A DNA stretch of 11,087 bases, taken from positions 1 through 11,087 of the forward strand of contig CAZZEX010000135.1 of assembly GCA_964653285.1 (NCBI GenBank), in the 5' to 3' direction. Shown piece after piece: positions 5,318 through 11,087 of this stretch. Within the stretch, counting starts at the first letter, position 1; each line of letters opens with the position of its first letter. Both the position numbers and the translations under genes were made by a program. Source of the DNA: CAZZEX01 sp964653285 (GTDB taxonomy: Bacteria; Chloroflexota; Anaerolineae; B4-G1). Under the pieces are notes generated by a model. That model made no database searches. It worked only from the letters and a program-made list of their open reading frames with translations, and was not told the origin of the DNA.

Positions 5318-7047
5318 GGTTCGCCATTCGCCAAATGAAACTGACCACGCCATCACGCCGTGCACTGTGGCTCGCCTTTCTCGCCAGCCTGGGCCTGGTC
5401 GCAGCCCTGTTCGCCGCCTGCAGCAGCGAGACAACCCCCGACGTCACCTGCACGCCGACCCGCACCCCGCGCCCCATCCCCACCCCCACGCTGACCCCTG
5501 CGCCCACCCCCACCCCGGCCTGGCCGGTGACCGTCTTCGTCCCCCAGGGATTGCCCGTACCCGTCGCCGATGTGCTGAACTCCGCCCTGGCCGAGCGTCC
5601 CGATCTCTTCGCCCCGGCCTACCCCGCCGAAGCCGCCGATGTGCAGGTAACGCTCAACGCTTCGGCTGCGCTCAGGACAAACCTCGCCCCCGACGCAACC
5701 CCGCTCGCCGAGTGGACCTACGCAGTCGTGGCCCCCTTCCCCACCCTGACCGACGAGGTGACGTGGGCCGACGTCGCCAGCAGTTGGAGCGGTACCCCGA
5801 TTGGCCCCTTCACTGGCCGGCCCCTACTGATGAGCGCCGACACCGCCGTGACGCTGGCCGCCATAATGGGCCATCCGGCCCCTGGCGCGGTCGAGATCGT
5901 CCCGGCGGAGGAGATCGTGCAACGCGCCTGGGACACCCGCCCGGCCTGGGCCATCGTCCCCTTCGACCAACTGGAGCCGCGCTGGAAGGTGCTGCGCGTG
6001 GATGGCGTCTCCGTGCTCGACAAGAACCTGGACACAGCCACCTACCCGCTGGTCGTGCGCGTCGGTGTGACCGGCCTGGAGCGCGGCATCGTCAAACTCC
6101 AGGAACTGCTGGGCGTCCCCTTCACCAACCGGGACCCGGCCAGGATGACGGTGGTATTGATGACCGGCGTGACCGCCCTCGCCCGGGCCACCGGTATGAG
6201 GATGGACCAGAATGGCGTGACCTACCCTGCCCAGGACATCCGCGACTGGCTGCTCGAGACCGACATCACCCACGTCAGCAATGAGGTCTCCTTCGCTGAG
6301 AACTGCCCACCCCCGTCCGACTACTACACCATGGTCTTCTGCTCCGACCCCAGTTTCATCGAGCTGCTGGAGTACATAGACGTGGACGTAGTCGAACTGA
6401 CGGGCAACCACCTGCTCGACTGGGGACTGGAGGCGATGAAACTGTCGCTGAGGATGTATGACGAACGCTCCATCCCCTACTTCGGCGGCGGGTGGAACCT
6501 GGCGCAGGCACAGACTCCGCTGACGCTCACCCACGGCGTGCACACCTTCGGCTTCGTGGGCTGCAACCCGGCCGGGCCGGCCTCCGACTGGGCGACCGAA
6601 GATCTTCCCGGCGCGGCCCCCTGCGACTACGACCTGCTCTACGCCCAGATCCGCCAAATGCGCGAGCAATCCATCATCCCCATCGCCACCCTCCAGTACT
6701 GGGAGTTCGACCAGTACGAGCCCACGCCGCAGCAGCGGGCCGAGTTCCGCGCGTTGGCCGAGGCGGGCGCGGTCATCGTCAGTGGCAGCCAGGCTCACCA
6801 GCCCCAGGGCTTCGACTTCCACGCCGGGGCGTTCATCCACTATGGCCTGGGCAACCTGTTCTTCGACCAGATGTGGTCGCTGGAGACGCGGCAGGAGTTT
6901 ATAGACCGGCACGTCTTTTACGACGGGCACCACATCAGCACCGAACTATTGACGGCGATACTGGAGGATTACGCCCGCCCCCGCCCGATGACGCCGGAGG
7001 AGCGGGAGGAACTACTGCGGGCCGCGTTCGCGGCCAGCGGGTGGTGA
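5314..7047 (+). CDS. Lipoprotein with CapA-like metallophosphatase domain and N-terminal solute-binding-like domain
   Basis: A 577-residue lipoprotein. The GTG at 5314 overlaps the upstream stop (GTGA), which supports coupling; ATG 5335 is an alternative. The signal peptide ends LVAALFAAC with a lipobox-like cysteine C36, then a Thr/Pro-rich linker to about residue 71. Residues about 72-270 (WPVTVFVPQG..., YAVVAPFPTLTDEVTW...) resemble a periplasmic binding-protein fold; this is a weak inference. From about 280 it matches the CapA/PGA_cap family (capsule or poly-gamma-glutamate synthesis, metallophosphatase fold): VVLMTGVTALAR, TGNHLLDWG (N365, H366), SGSQAHQPQG (H495) and YGLGNLFFDQ. The first motif lacks the usual aspartate (GD to GV, V286), and the SGSQAH block differs from the common GHHPH, so metal binding may be altered. 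It is probably anchored outside the membrane and acts on a surface polymer, but the substrate is unknown. Confidence 0.8.
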   Translation: MRFAIRQMKLTTPSRRALWLAFLASLGLVAALFAACSSETTPDVTCTPTRTPRPIPTPTLTPAPTPTPAWPVTVFVPQGLPVPVADVLNSALAERPDLFAPAYPAEAADVQVTLNASAALRTNLAPDATPLAEWTYAVVAPFPTLTDEVTWADVASSWSGTPIGPFTGRPLLMSADTAVTLAAIMGHPAPGAVEIVPAEEIVQRAWDTRPAWAIVPFDQLEPRWKVLRVDGVSVLDKNLDTATYPLVVRVGVTGLERGIVKLQELLGVPFTNRDPARMTVVLMTGVTALARATGMRMDQNGVTYPAQDIRDWLLETDITHVSNEVSFAENCPPPSDYYTMVFCSDPSFIELLEYIDVDVVELTGNHLLDWGLEAMKLSLRMYDERSIPYFGGGWNLAQAQTPLTLTHGVHTFGFVGCNPAGPASDWATEDLPGAAPCDYDLLYAQIRQMREQSIIPIATLQYWEFDQYEPTPQQRAEFRALAEAGAVIVSGSQAHQPQGFDFHAGAFIHYGLGNLFFDQMWSLETRQEFIDRHVFYDGHHISTELLTAILEDYARPRPMTPEEREELLRAAFAASGW

Positions 7048-7052
7048 ACCCG

Positions 7053-7073
7053 CCCCGGCCTGAAGAGCCGGGG
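7053..7073 (+). terminator. GC-rich hairpin after the CapA-like gene
   Basis: CCCCGGC (7053-7059) pairs with GCCGGGG (7067-7073) around a 7-base loop, starting 5 bases after the stop codon. There is no T-tract directly after it. It may act with the second hairpin at 7091-7123 to end the operon, or be a REP-like unit. Confidence 0.45.
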
Positions 7074-7090
7074 CTGGATTGCCTTTCCCC

Positions 7091-7132
7091 GAAACCAGGT
7101 TTTTTTCCGCAAAACCTGGTTTCTTTCTTCCA
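7091..7132 (-). repeat. Palindromic repeat, copy 2, intergenic; also terminator-like
   Basis: GAAACCAGGTTTT (7091-7103) pairs with AAAACCTGGTTTC (7111-7123), followed by TTTCTTCCA. The reverse complement matches 2161-2201 closely. The stem has A-T where the other copy has G-C, a compensated change, and the A-run differs by one base. The T-rich tail after the stem (TTTCTTTCTTCC) could make it work as a terminator for the upstream operon on the + strand. Confidence 0.85.
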
Positions 7133-7134
7133 CT

Positions 7135-7205
7135 CGCGATCTGCCGAAACTGCAATAATCGGCCAAATGGTGTATAATGGGAGCAGATCGCGTCGGGTGA
7201 TCTGC
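7135..7205. promoter_or_regulatory. Inverted-repeat operator candidate around the first -10 element
   Basis: CGCGATCTGC (7135-7144) is a perfect inverted copy of GCAGATCGCG (7183-7192), and a third half-site, GATCTGC, lies at 7199-7205. A putative promoter lies between the outer copies: weak -35 CTGCAA (7150-7155), 17 bases, perfect TATAAT (7173-7178). A repressor bound to such sites would cover this promoter. The binding protein is unknown. Confidence 0.45.
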
Positions 7206-7207
7206 CT

Positions 7208-7235
7208 TTGCCGTTGAAGCGCCGGAGGGTATAAT
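7208..7235 (+). promoter_or_regulatory. Second promoter upstream of the AAA ATPase gene
   Basis: TTGCCG (7208-7213), a 16-base spacer and a perfect TATAAT (7230-7235). It starts just after the last GATCTGC half-site and would give a leader of about 38 bases containing the strong ribosome binding site AGGAG (7270-7274). Of the two candidate promoters here this one has the better -35. Confidence 0.55.
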
Positions 7236-7280
7236 TCAAAGAGAGCCACCACAAGCCCACCCCGAAGAAAGGAGTAAGAG

Positions 7281-8708
7281 ATGCCTGCTGAGGACTTCTG
7301 GCAACCCGTTTATAACGCTTTCGACCCCTGGAAACGGTTGTGGGGTGAGAAACTGGACACCTTCTTCGTCGAGCGAGAACACAGCCCGCTCAGGCCCCTG
7401 ACGGCTCAGTTTCGGCCTGGTCGCGACGTGCAGAAGACACTGCTGGTCGGCCACCGGGGCAGCGGCAAAAGTTCCGAACTGCTCAAACTGGTCAGGAATA
7501 TCGGTGAAGACTTTTCCACCGTCTGGTTTGACGCAAATCTCAACCTGAACATCTTCACCGCCAACCAGGTAGAACTCCTCTTCCTGATAGGGGTCGCTGT
7601 CTACCGGGTCGCCGAACAGGAGGATCTCCACCCCAAGAAGCAGAACCTGGACCTGTTGATTGATTGCCTCCAGACATTGGTCCGTGAGCAGACCCAGCAG
7701 ACCGATTTCGTCCTGGATGCAGGGCGGTTGATGACCAACGTCATCTGTTTCGGGCTCCCTGCCATCATCGGAGCCACGGCTGGGCCTGCTGCCGGTGCGG
7801 GGGTGGCCGCCTTGACCGCCCTGGCCCGCGAACTGGCCCAAGAAGCCTTCTCCCTGGGACTGCGAAAGGAGGAGGTCGCCCACCTGGAGGTAGAACCCCG
7901 CATCTGGGACATCGCTCGCGCGGTCAACCTGATCATCGCCGACGTGGAGCAAAAGGCTGGCAAGCCGGTACTGATGGTGGTGGACGGCCTGGACCGGCTG
8001 GAGCCGGACCCCGCCCGGGACATCTTCGTCAACAGCCAGGTTCTCTCGCTGCCGAATTGCCGGGTCATCTACGTCACCCCTATCGCTCTCTACTACTCCC
8101 CCGACTTCGCCCAGACCCGGCAGCAGTTTGCGATGGCCGAGTTCCCTAACGTGAAGTTGCATGAGCGGAATACCCCAGGCACCCTTTACAAAGCAGGAAT
8201 GAAGACAATGCGAGAGGTAGCCCGCCGCCGCCTGCGGGCGTTGGGTTACGAGCCTGAGATGGTCATCACCCGGAATTCTCTGAACCTCCTGGCAGTGATG
8301 AGCGGCGGGGTAATGCGGGAGATGGTCAGCCTGATGCGAGAGGCCATCGTCCAGGCCGAGGTCGCAGGGGAAACCCGGATCACCTTGCGGGCCGCCCGCG
8401 CCGCCGTCTACAAACTCCGTCGCCAGTACGCTGCTGGACTGCGGTGGGAAAACTATCAGCAGTTAAAAGCCTTCTGGGATACAGGCACCCTGCCCCAAGG
8501 CGAGATCGGTAATACATTCCTGCGCAACAATTACATCCTTATTCAGGCCAACGACACTGTCTGGCCCGAAGTCCATCCCAATGTCAGACCGCTTCTGGAA
8601 CGGATAAGCCTACGACCACCGACTTGCTCGCAGGACTCGCCAGCAGGCAACAGCGGTGATCGTGAAAGGCGACGGCGCACCTGGAACCTTGAACCACTGA
8701 GGCACTGA
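7281..8708 (+). CDS. P-loop ATPase of AAA/KAP-like type with hydrophobic insert
   Basis: A 475-residue NTPase, with the start fixed by AGGAG 6 bases upstream of the ATG. Walker A is GHRGSGKSS (57-65, K63) and Walker B is LMVVDGLDRL (231-240, D235, D238). Residues about 152-190 form a Gly/Ala-rich hydrophobic segment (LPAIIGATAGPAAGAGVAAL) between the two motifs. This placement recalls the membrane insert of KAP-type NTPases, so membrane contact is possible. Residues 290-400 are helical and basic, as in the lid/winged-helix part of STAND and Orc-like ATPases. The block HPNVRPLLERI (about 432-442) looks like the natural end of the domain. The last ~30 residues are Arg/Ser/Pro-rich, and the stop codon lies inside the inverted repeat at 8690-8777, so the C-terminus may have been replaced. 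Similar ATPases occur beside anti-phage genes. A link to the NACHT gene 117 bases downstream is an inference. Confidence 0.75.
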   Translation: MPAEDFWQPVYNAFDPWKRLWGEKLDTFFVEREHSPLRPLTAQFRPGRDVQKTLLVGHRGSGKSSELLKLVRNIGEDFSTVWFDANLNLNIFTANQVELLFLIGVAVYRVAEQEDLHPKKQNLDLLIDCLQTLVREQTQQTDFVLDAGRLMTNVICFGLPAIIGATAGPAAGAGVAALTALARELAQEAFSLGLRKEEVAHLEVEPRIWDIARAVNLIIADVEQKAGKPVLMVVDGLDRLEPDPARDIFVNSQVLSLPNCRVIYVTPIALYYSPDFAQTRQQFAMAEFPNVKLHERNTPGTLYKAGMKTMREVARRRLRALGYEPEMVITRNSLNLLAVMSGGVMREMVSLMREAIVQAEVAGETRITLRAARAAVYKLRRQYAAGLRWENYQQLKAFWDTGTLPQGEIGNTFLRNNYILIQANDTVWPEVHPNVRPLLERISLRPPTCSQDSPAGNSGDRERRRRTWNLEPLRH

Positions 8709-8777
8709 ATCCACTGACCACACTGAAAGAGGCCCATCGTTCAGTGGTCTCAGTGCGGTCAGCGCTTCAGTGATTCA
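8690..8777. repeat. Long imperfect inverted repeat made of CACTGA units
   Basis: Two 38-base arms (8690-8727 and 8740-8777) pair at about 29 of 38 positions around a 12-base loop. The left arm contains four CACTGA units (8695, 8703, 8712, 8721) and the right arm carries TCAGTG-type units. The left arm covers the last codons and stop of the ATPase gene. The + strand RNA would form a long interrupted hairpin. It may be a dispersed repeat, a terminator or attenuator, or an att-like site. There is no T-tract. The rest of the 117-base spacer (to 8825) holds only the GAGG ribosome binding site at 8815-8818. Confidence 0.75.
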
Positions 8778-8825
8778 CACAATGGGGCATATCAAGATAG
8801 GCGCAGACGCACAAGAGGATACCAG

Positions 8826-11087
8826 ATGATGTCCAGAAGTCAGGACAAAGGTGAAGCGTTCGAGTTGCGCGTCAAGGCGTTGCTAGAGAGGCACGGCTTC
8901 CAGGTTGAGCGGGACGTGCTGATCGCCGGCAACCAGACCGACCTGGCGGCCCGCCGCAGCGTTGGCCCGGTTCCCGAGGTCTACGTCGTAGAGTGCAAAG
9001 CCCGCGCCGACTCGGTGGGCGCGAACGACGTGAATGTCTTCATCGGTGAAGTGGAGGCCGCCCGACGGGAAGATCCACGGAGACGTGGCATCTTTGTGAG
9101 TGAGAGCGGCTTCACTCGATATGCCAAAAGTTCCGCCGCTGCTGCCGGCATCACCTGCCTCACCATCACCGAACTGGAAAAGGGCCTGCCACTCGAAGTG
9201 GACCTCGAAGCGGCCCGCGCCCGCTACGACCAGCACGTGGTAGATCGCTACGGCCGCCTCACCCTCTACAGCCTCAAGGCGGACGCCCCCCTCTCCGTCG
9301 AACTGGAGAAGGTGTACGTGACGCTGACGGCGGTGGAGCAGGTGCGCCGCTCCGAACGGGCGCGCGAACGGGCAGAACGGACAGAGGAGGAACCAGAAGG
9401 ACCGGAAGCGCAGGAGGGACGGGGGCAGGAGGAGAAGCCAGCGGAACGAGCAGAACGAGAGATCACCGTCGAGCGAGAACTCTCGGTGCCGGAAGCGCTG
9501 GGCGAAGCGACCCGGCTGGTCGTCGTCGGCGCGCCGGGCTGCGGCAAGACGACGCTCCTGCAGTGGATCGCCCTCACCTTCGCCCGCGACTTAGCCCCGG
9601 ATCGGTTGGGGCTGGCCGAGCGCCGCGTCCCTATATTCGTCCCCCTGCGCGCCTTTGGCAAGCACATCGAGAGCCACACTGACCGCTTTGCGCCCACCCC
9701 CGCCTGCCTGCTGGACTTCCTGGAGGAACACTTCGCTGGCTGGCAGTTGAACCTGCCGCCGGGCTTCTTCGCCCGGCTGGCGGAGGAGGGACGGGCCGCC
9801 TTCCTCCTGGACGGGCTGGACGAGGTGGCCGATCCCGGGCGGCGGGCGCTCGTGGCTGAGGCAGTGCGGGCGCTCGTGGCCCGCTACGGCGGGAACCGGT
9901 ACGCCGTCACCTCCCGCCCGGCTGGCTACACAGGGTTGGCCCGCTTCGGGGCCGGCTTCCAGCGCTGCGACGTGCGCCCCTTCTCCGACCAGGACGTGGA
10001 GGACTTCGTCACCAACTGGTACCTGGCGGTGGAGACGGCGGTGGAGGACAACCGCGCCACGCGCCAGATGGCCAGCGACAACAGCGCCGACCTGCTGCAG
10101 CGCATCCGCGAGAACGACCGCATCCGGCGGCTGGTGGACACGCCGCTCCTGCTGACGGTGGTGGCGCTGGTGCACCAGAACCGCACCGCGCTCCCCCAGC
10201 GGCGGGCGGAATTGTACGACGAGTGCACCCAGATGCTGCTGGGCTTCTGGGACGAGCAGAAGGGAGGGGAAGCGGCGCGGGAACTGGCCCAACTGGGGGA
10301 ACTGGAGCGGCACGAGAAGCGGGCCATCCTGGAGCCGGTGGCGCTGCGGCTCCACGAGCGGCGGGAGGCCCAGGAGGTGGAGGGGGCAGAACTGCGGAGA
10401 TGGCTGCGGGAGGAGTTTCCAGTGCTGGGGGACGCCCAGTCGGACCGGAGGGCCGAACTCTTCCTGCGGGTGATCCAGGAGCGAGCCGGGCTGCTGGTGG
10501 AGAGCGAGCCGGACACCTACCGCTTCTCCCACCTCACCTTCCAAGAGTACCTGGCGGCGCGGGCGGTGGCCGACCGGGAGGACTATATTGAATACACGCT
10601 GGCGCGGCGGCACGACCCCTGGTGGCGGGAGGTAATCCTGCTGGAGGTGGGCCACCTGAGCACACCCCGCAGCCGGCGGGCGCGGAAACTGACCACCGCG
10701 CTGGTGGAAGCGATATGGAAGGCGAGTGAACAAGTTGGCAAGTTGGCAAGTCTGCAAGTTGGCGAGCAGGATGAACTGGAGCAGAAGATAGAGCGACTGG
10801 TGCGACACGACCTGCTCCTGGCCGGGCAGTGCCTGGCCGACCTGGGCCCCATCGGGGTGGAGGAAGCGGTGCGGGACGGGATTGTGGCGGAGTTGGGGGA
10901 GGTACTGCGCACCACCCCCTACAGCAAACTGCGCGAGGAAGCGGCGCGGGTGCTGGCGGGGCTGGGGGGGAGCGGCAGCGCGGCGCAGGCGGCAGCGGAA
11001 CTGACCTATGCACTCGCCGATGACGACCCGGATGTCCGCCAGGCGGCGGCCTCCAGCCTGGGCCAACTCGGCCCGGCCAGCCCGCAG
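8826..11087 (+). CDS. PD-(D/E)xK nuclease-NACHT-HEAT protein, bacterial NLR-like (3' end outside window)
   Basis: An open frame of 754 codons with no stop before the window edge. ATG 8826 has GAGG about 7 bases upstream. Residues 1-115 form an Mrr-like restriction endonuclease domain: helix with E13, then NQTD (D39) and VVECK (E56, K58), the PD-(D/E)xK core. A highly charged Arg/Glu linker spans about 173-222. The NACHT NTPase follows: Walker A GAPGCGKTT (235-243, K241), Walker B AFLLDGLDEV (325-334, D329, D332, E333), TSRPAGY (362-368) and the NLR-type FSHLTFQEYLAA (567-578). From about 655 HEAT-like repeats begin (LRHDLLLAGQCLADLG; DPDVRQAAASSLGQLG) and continue past the edge. By family knowledge the HEAT part senses a trigger, NACHT oligomerises with ATP, and the nuclease cuts DNA. 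A defence role against phage is inferred. A 4x8-bp repeat lies in frame at 10732-10763. Confidence 0.88.
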   Translation, partial: MMSRSQDKGEAFELRVKALLERHGFQVERDVLIAGNQTDLAARRSVGPVPEVYVVECKARADSVGANDVNVFIGEVEAARREDPRRRGIFVSESGFTRYAKSSAAAAGITCLTITELEKGLPLEVDLEAARARYDQHVVDRYGRLTLYSLKADAPLSVELEKVYVTLTAVEQVRRSERARERAERTEEEPEGPEAQEGRGQEEKPAERAEREITVERELSVPEALGEATRLVVVGAPGCGKTTLLQWIALTFARDLAPDRLGLAERRVPIFVPLRAFGKHIESHTDRFAPTPACLLDFLEEHFAGWQLNLPPGFFARLAEEGRAAFLLDGLDEVADPGRRALVAEAVRALVARYGGNRYAVTSRPAGYTGLARFGAGFQRCDVRPFSDQDVEDFVTNWYLAVETAVEDNRATRQMASDNSADLLQRIRENDRIRRLVDTPLLLTVVALVHQNRTALPQRRAELYDECTQMLLGFWDEQKGGEAARELAQLGELERHEKRAILEPVALRLHERREAQEVEGAELRRWLREEFPVLGDAQSDRRAELFLRVIQERAGLLVESEPDTYRFSHLTFQEYLAARAVADREDYIEYTLARRHDPWWREVILLEVGHLSTPRSRRARKLTTALVEAIWKASEQVGKLASLQVGEQDELEQKIERLVRHDLLLAGQCLADLGPIGVEEAVRDGIVAELGEVLRTTPYSKLREEAARVLAGLGGSGSAAQAAAELTYALADDDPDVRQAAASSLGQLGPASPQ
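10732..10763 (+). repeat. Four tandem 8-bp units inside the NACHT gene
   Basis: AAGTTGGC, AAGTTGGC, AAGTCTGC, AAGTTGGC run end to end and are read in frame as part of SEQVGKLASLQVGEQ. They fall in the segment joining the NACHT module to the HEAT repeats. The total of 32 bases is not a multiple of three, so adding or losing one 8-bp unit would shift the frame. Confidence 0.8.

Noticed and set aside
4067..5434. Minus-strand open frame of 455 codons opposite the second transpeptidase
   Set aside because: Antisense shadow of a gene with intact YkuD motifs. It has no domain signature, and its start lies within the next gene.
5310..6284. Plus-strand frame of 324 codons overlapping the CapA-like lipoprotein
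   Set aside because: Arg/Pro-rich translation typical of an out-of-frame read. The lipoprotein frame has a signal peptide, lipobox and CapA motifs.
10732..10763. Short direct repeats as a CRISPR array
   Set aside because: The units are 8 bases, directly abutting with no spacers, and lie within a coding frame.
9591..11066. Minus-strand open frame of 491 codons opposite the NACHT gene
   Set aside because: The + strand frame carries nuclease, Walker and HEAT motifs continuously. The antisense product is Pro/Gln/Arg-rich with no family features.

Overview
The window looks like chromosomal DNA from a high-GC bacterium, most likely a member of the Chloroflexota (Anaerolineae-like). This is inferred from three things: Thr/Pro-rich lipoprotein linkers, several large SH3/YkuD envelope proteins, and many palindromic dispersed repeats, some of them inside genes. 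No rRNA, tRNA or CRISPR array is visible. Every complete gene is on the + strand; only the first 46 bases hold the start of a divergent minus-strand gene.

Layout. (1) 1-143: divergent promoter region. (2) 144-2537: a Tat-type L,D-transpeptidase followed 3 nt later by a YprB-like RNase H-fold exonuclease with C-terminal TPRs. The exonuclease gene carries two palindromic inserts in frame. (3) 2505-3081: a damaged type II toxin-antitoxin locus. A promoter is nested in the end of the exonuclease gene and is followed by a 19-codon remnant of a HicA-type toxin. A ~109-bp MITE-like element with terminal inverted repeats and a 9-bp target duplication comes next, then an intact HicB antitoxin gene. 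(4) 3094-3908: mutM/fpg, split by a one-base frameshift, then a strong hairpin terminator. (5) 4045-7047: an envelope operon with its own promoter, encoding a second secreted L,D-transpeptidase and, by a 4-bp GTGA overlap, a lipoprotein that fuses a putative solute-binding-like domain to a CapA-like metallophosphatase domain. (6) 7048-7280: two hairpins, one of them a second copy of the palindrome found inside the exonuclease gene, then two tandem -10 elements interleaved with inverted repeats. (7) 7281-11087: two P-loop NTPase genes. The first is an AAA/KAP-like ATPase with a Gly/Ala-rich hydrophobic insert. The second, cut by the window end, is a PD-(D/E)xK nuclease-NACHT-HEAT protein. A 38-bp-arm inverted repeat built from CACTGA units lies between them.

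The most notable part is the 3' end. The PD-(D/E)xK-NACHT-HEAT architecture is that of a bacterial NLR-like anti-phage protein, and the adjacent ATPase may be a partner or a neighbouring defence gene. The second is the hicA/MITE/hicB scar, where the order of events can be read directly from the bases. The envelope genes plausibly act together outside the membrane on cell-wall or surface-polymer remodelling. The exonuclease and MutM are DNA-maintenance functions.
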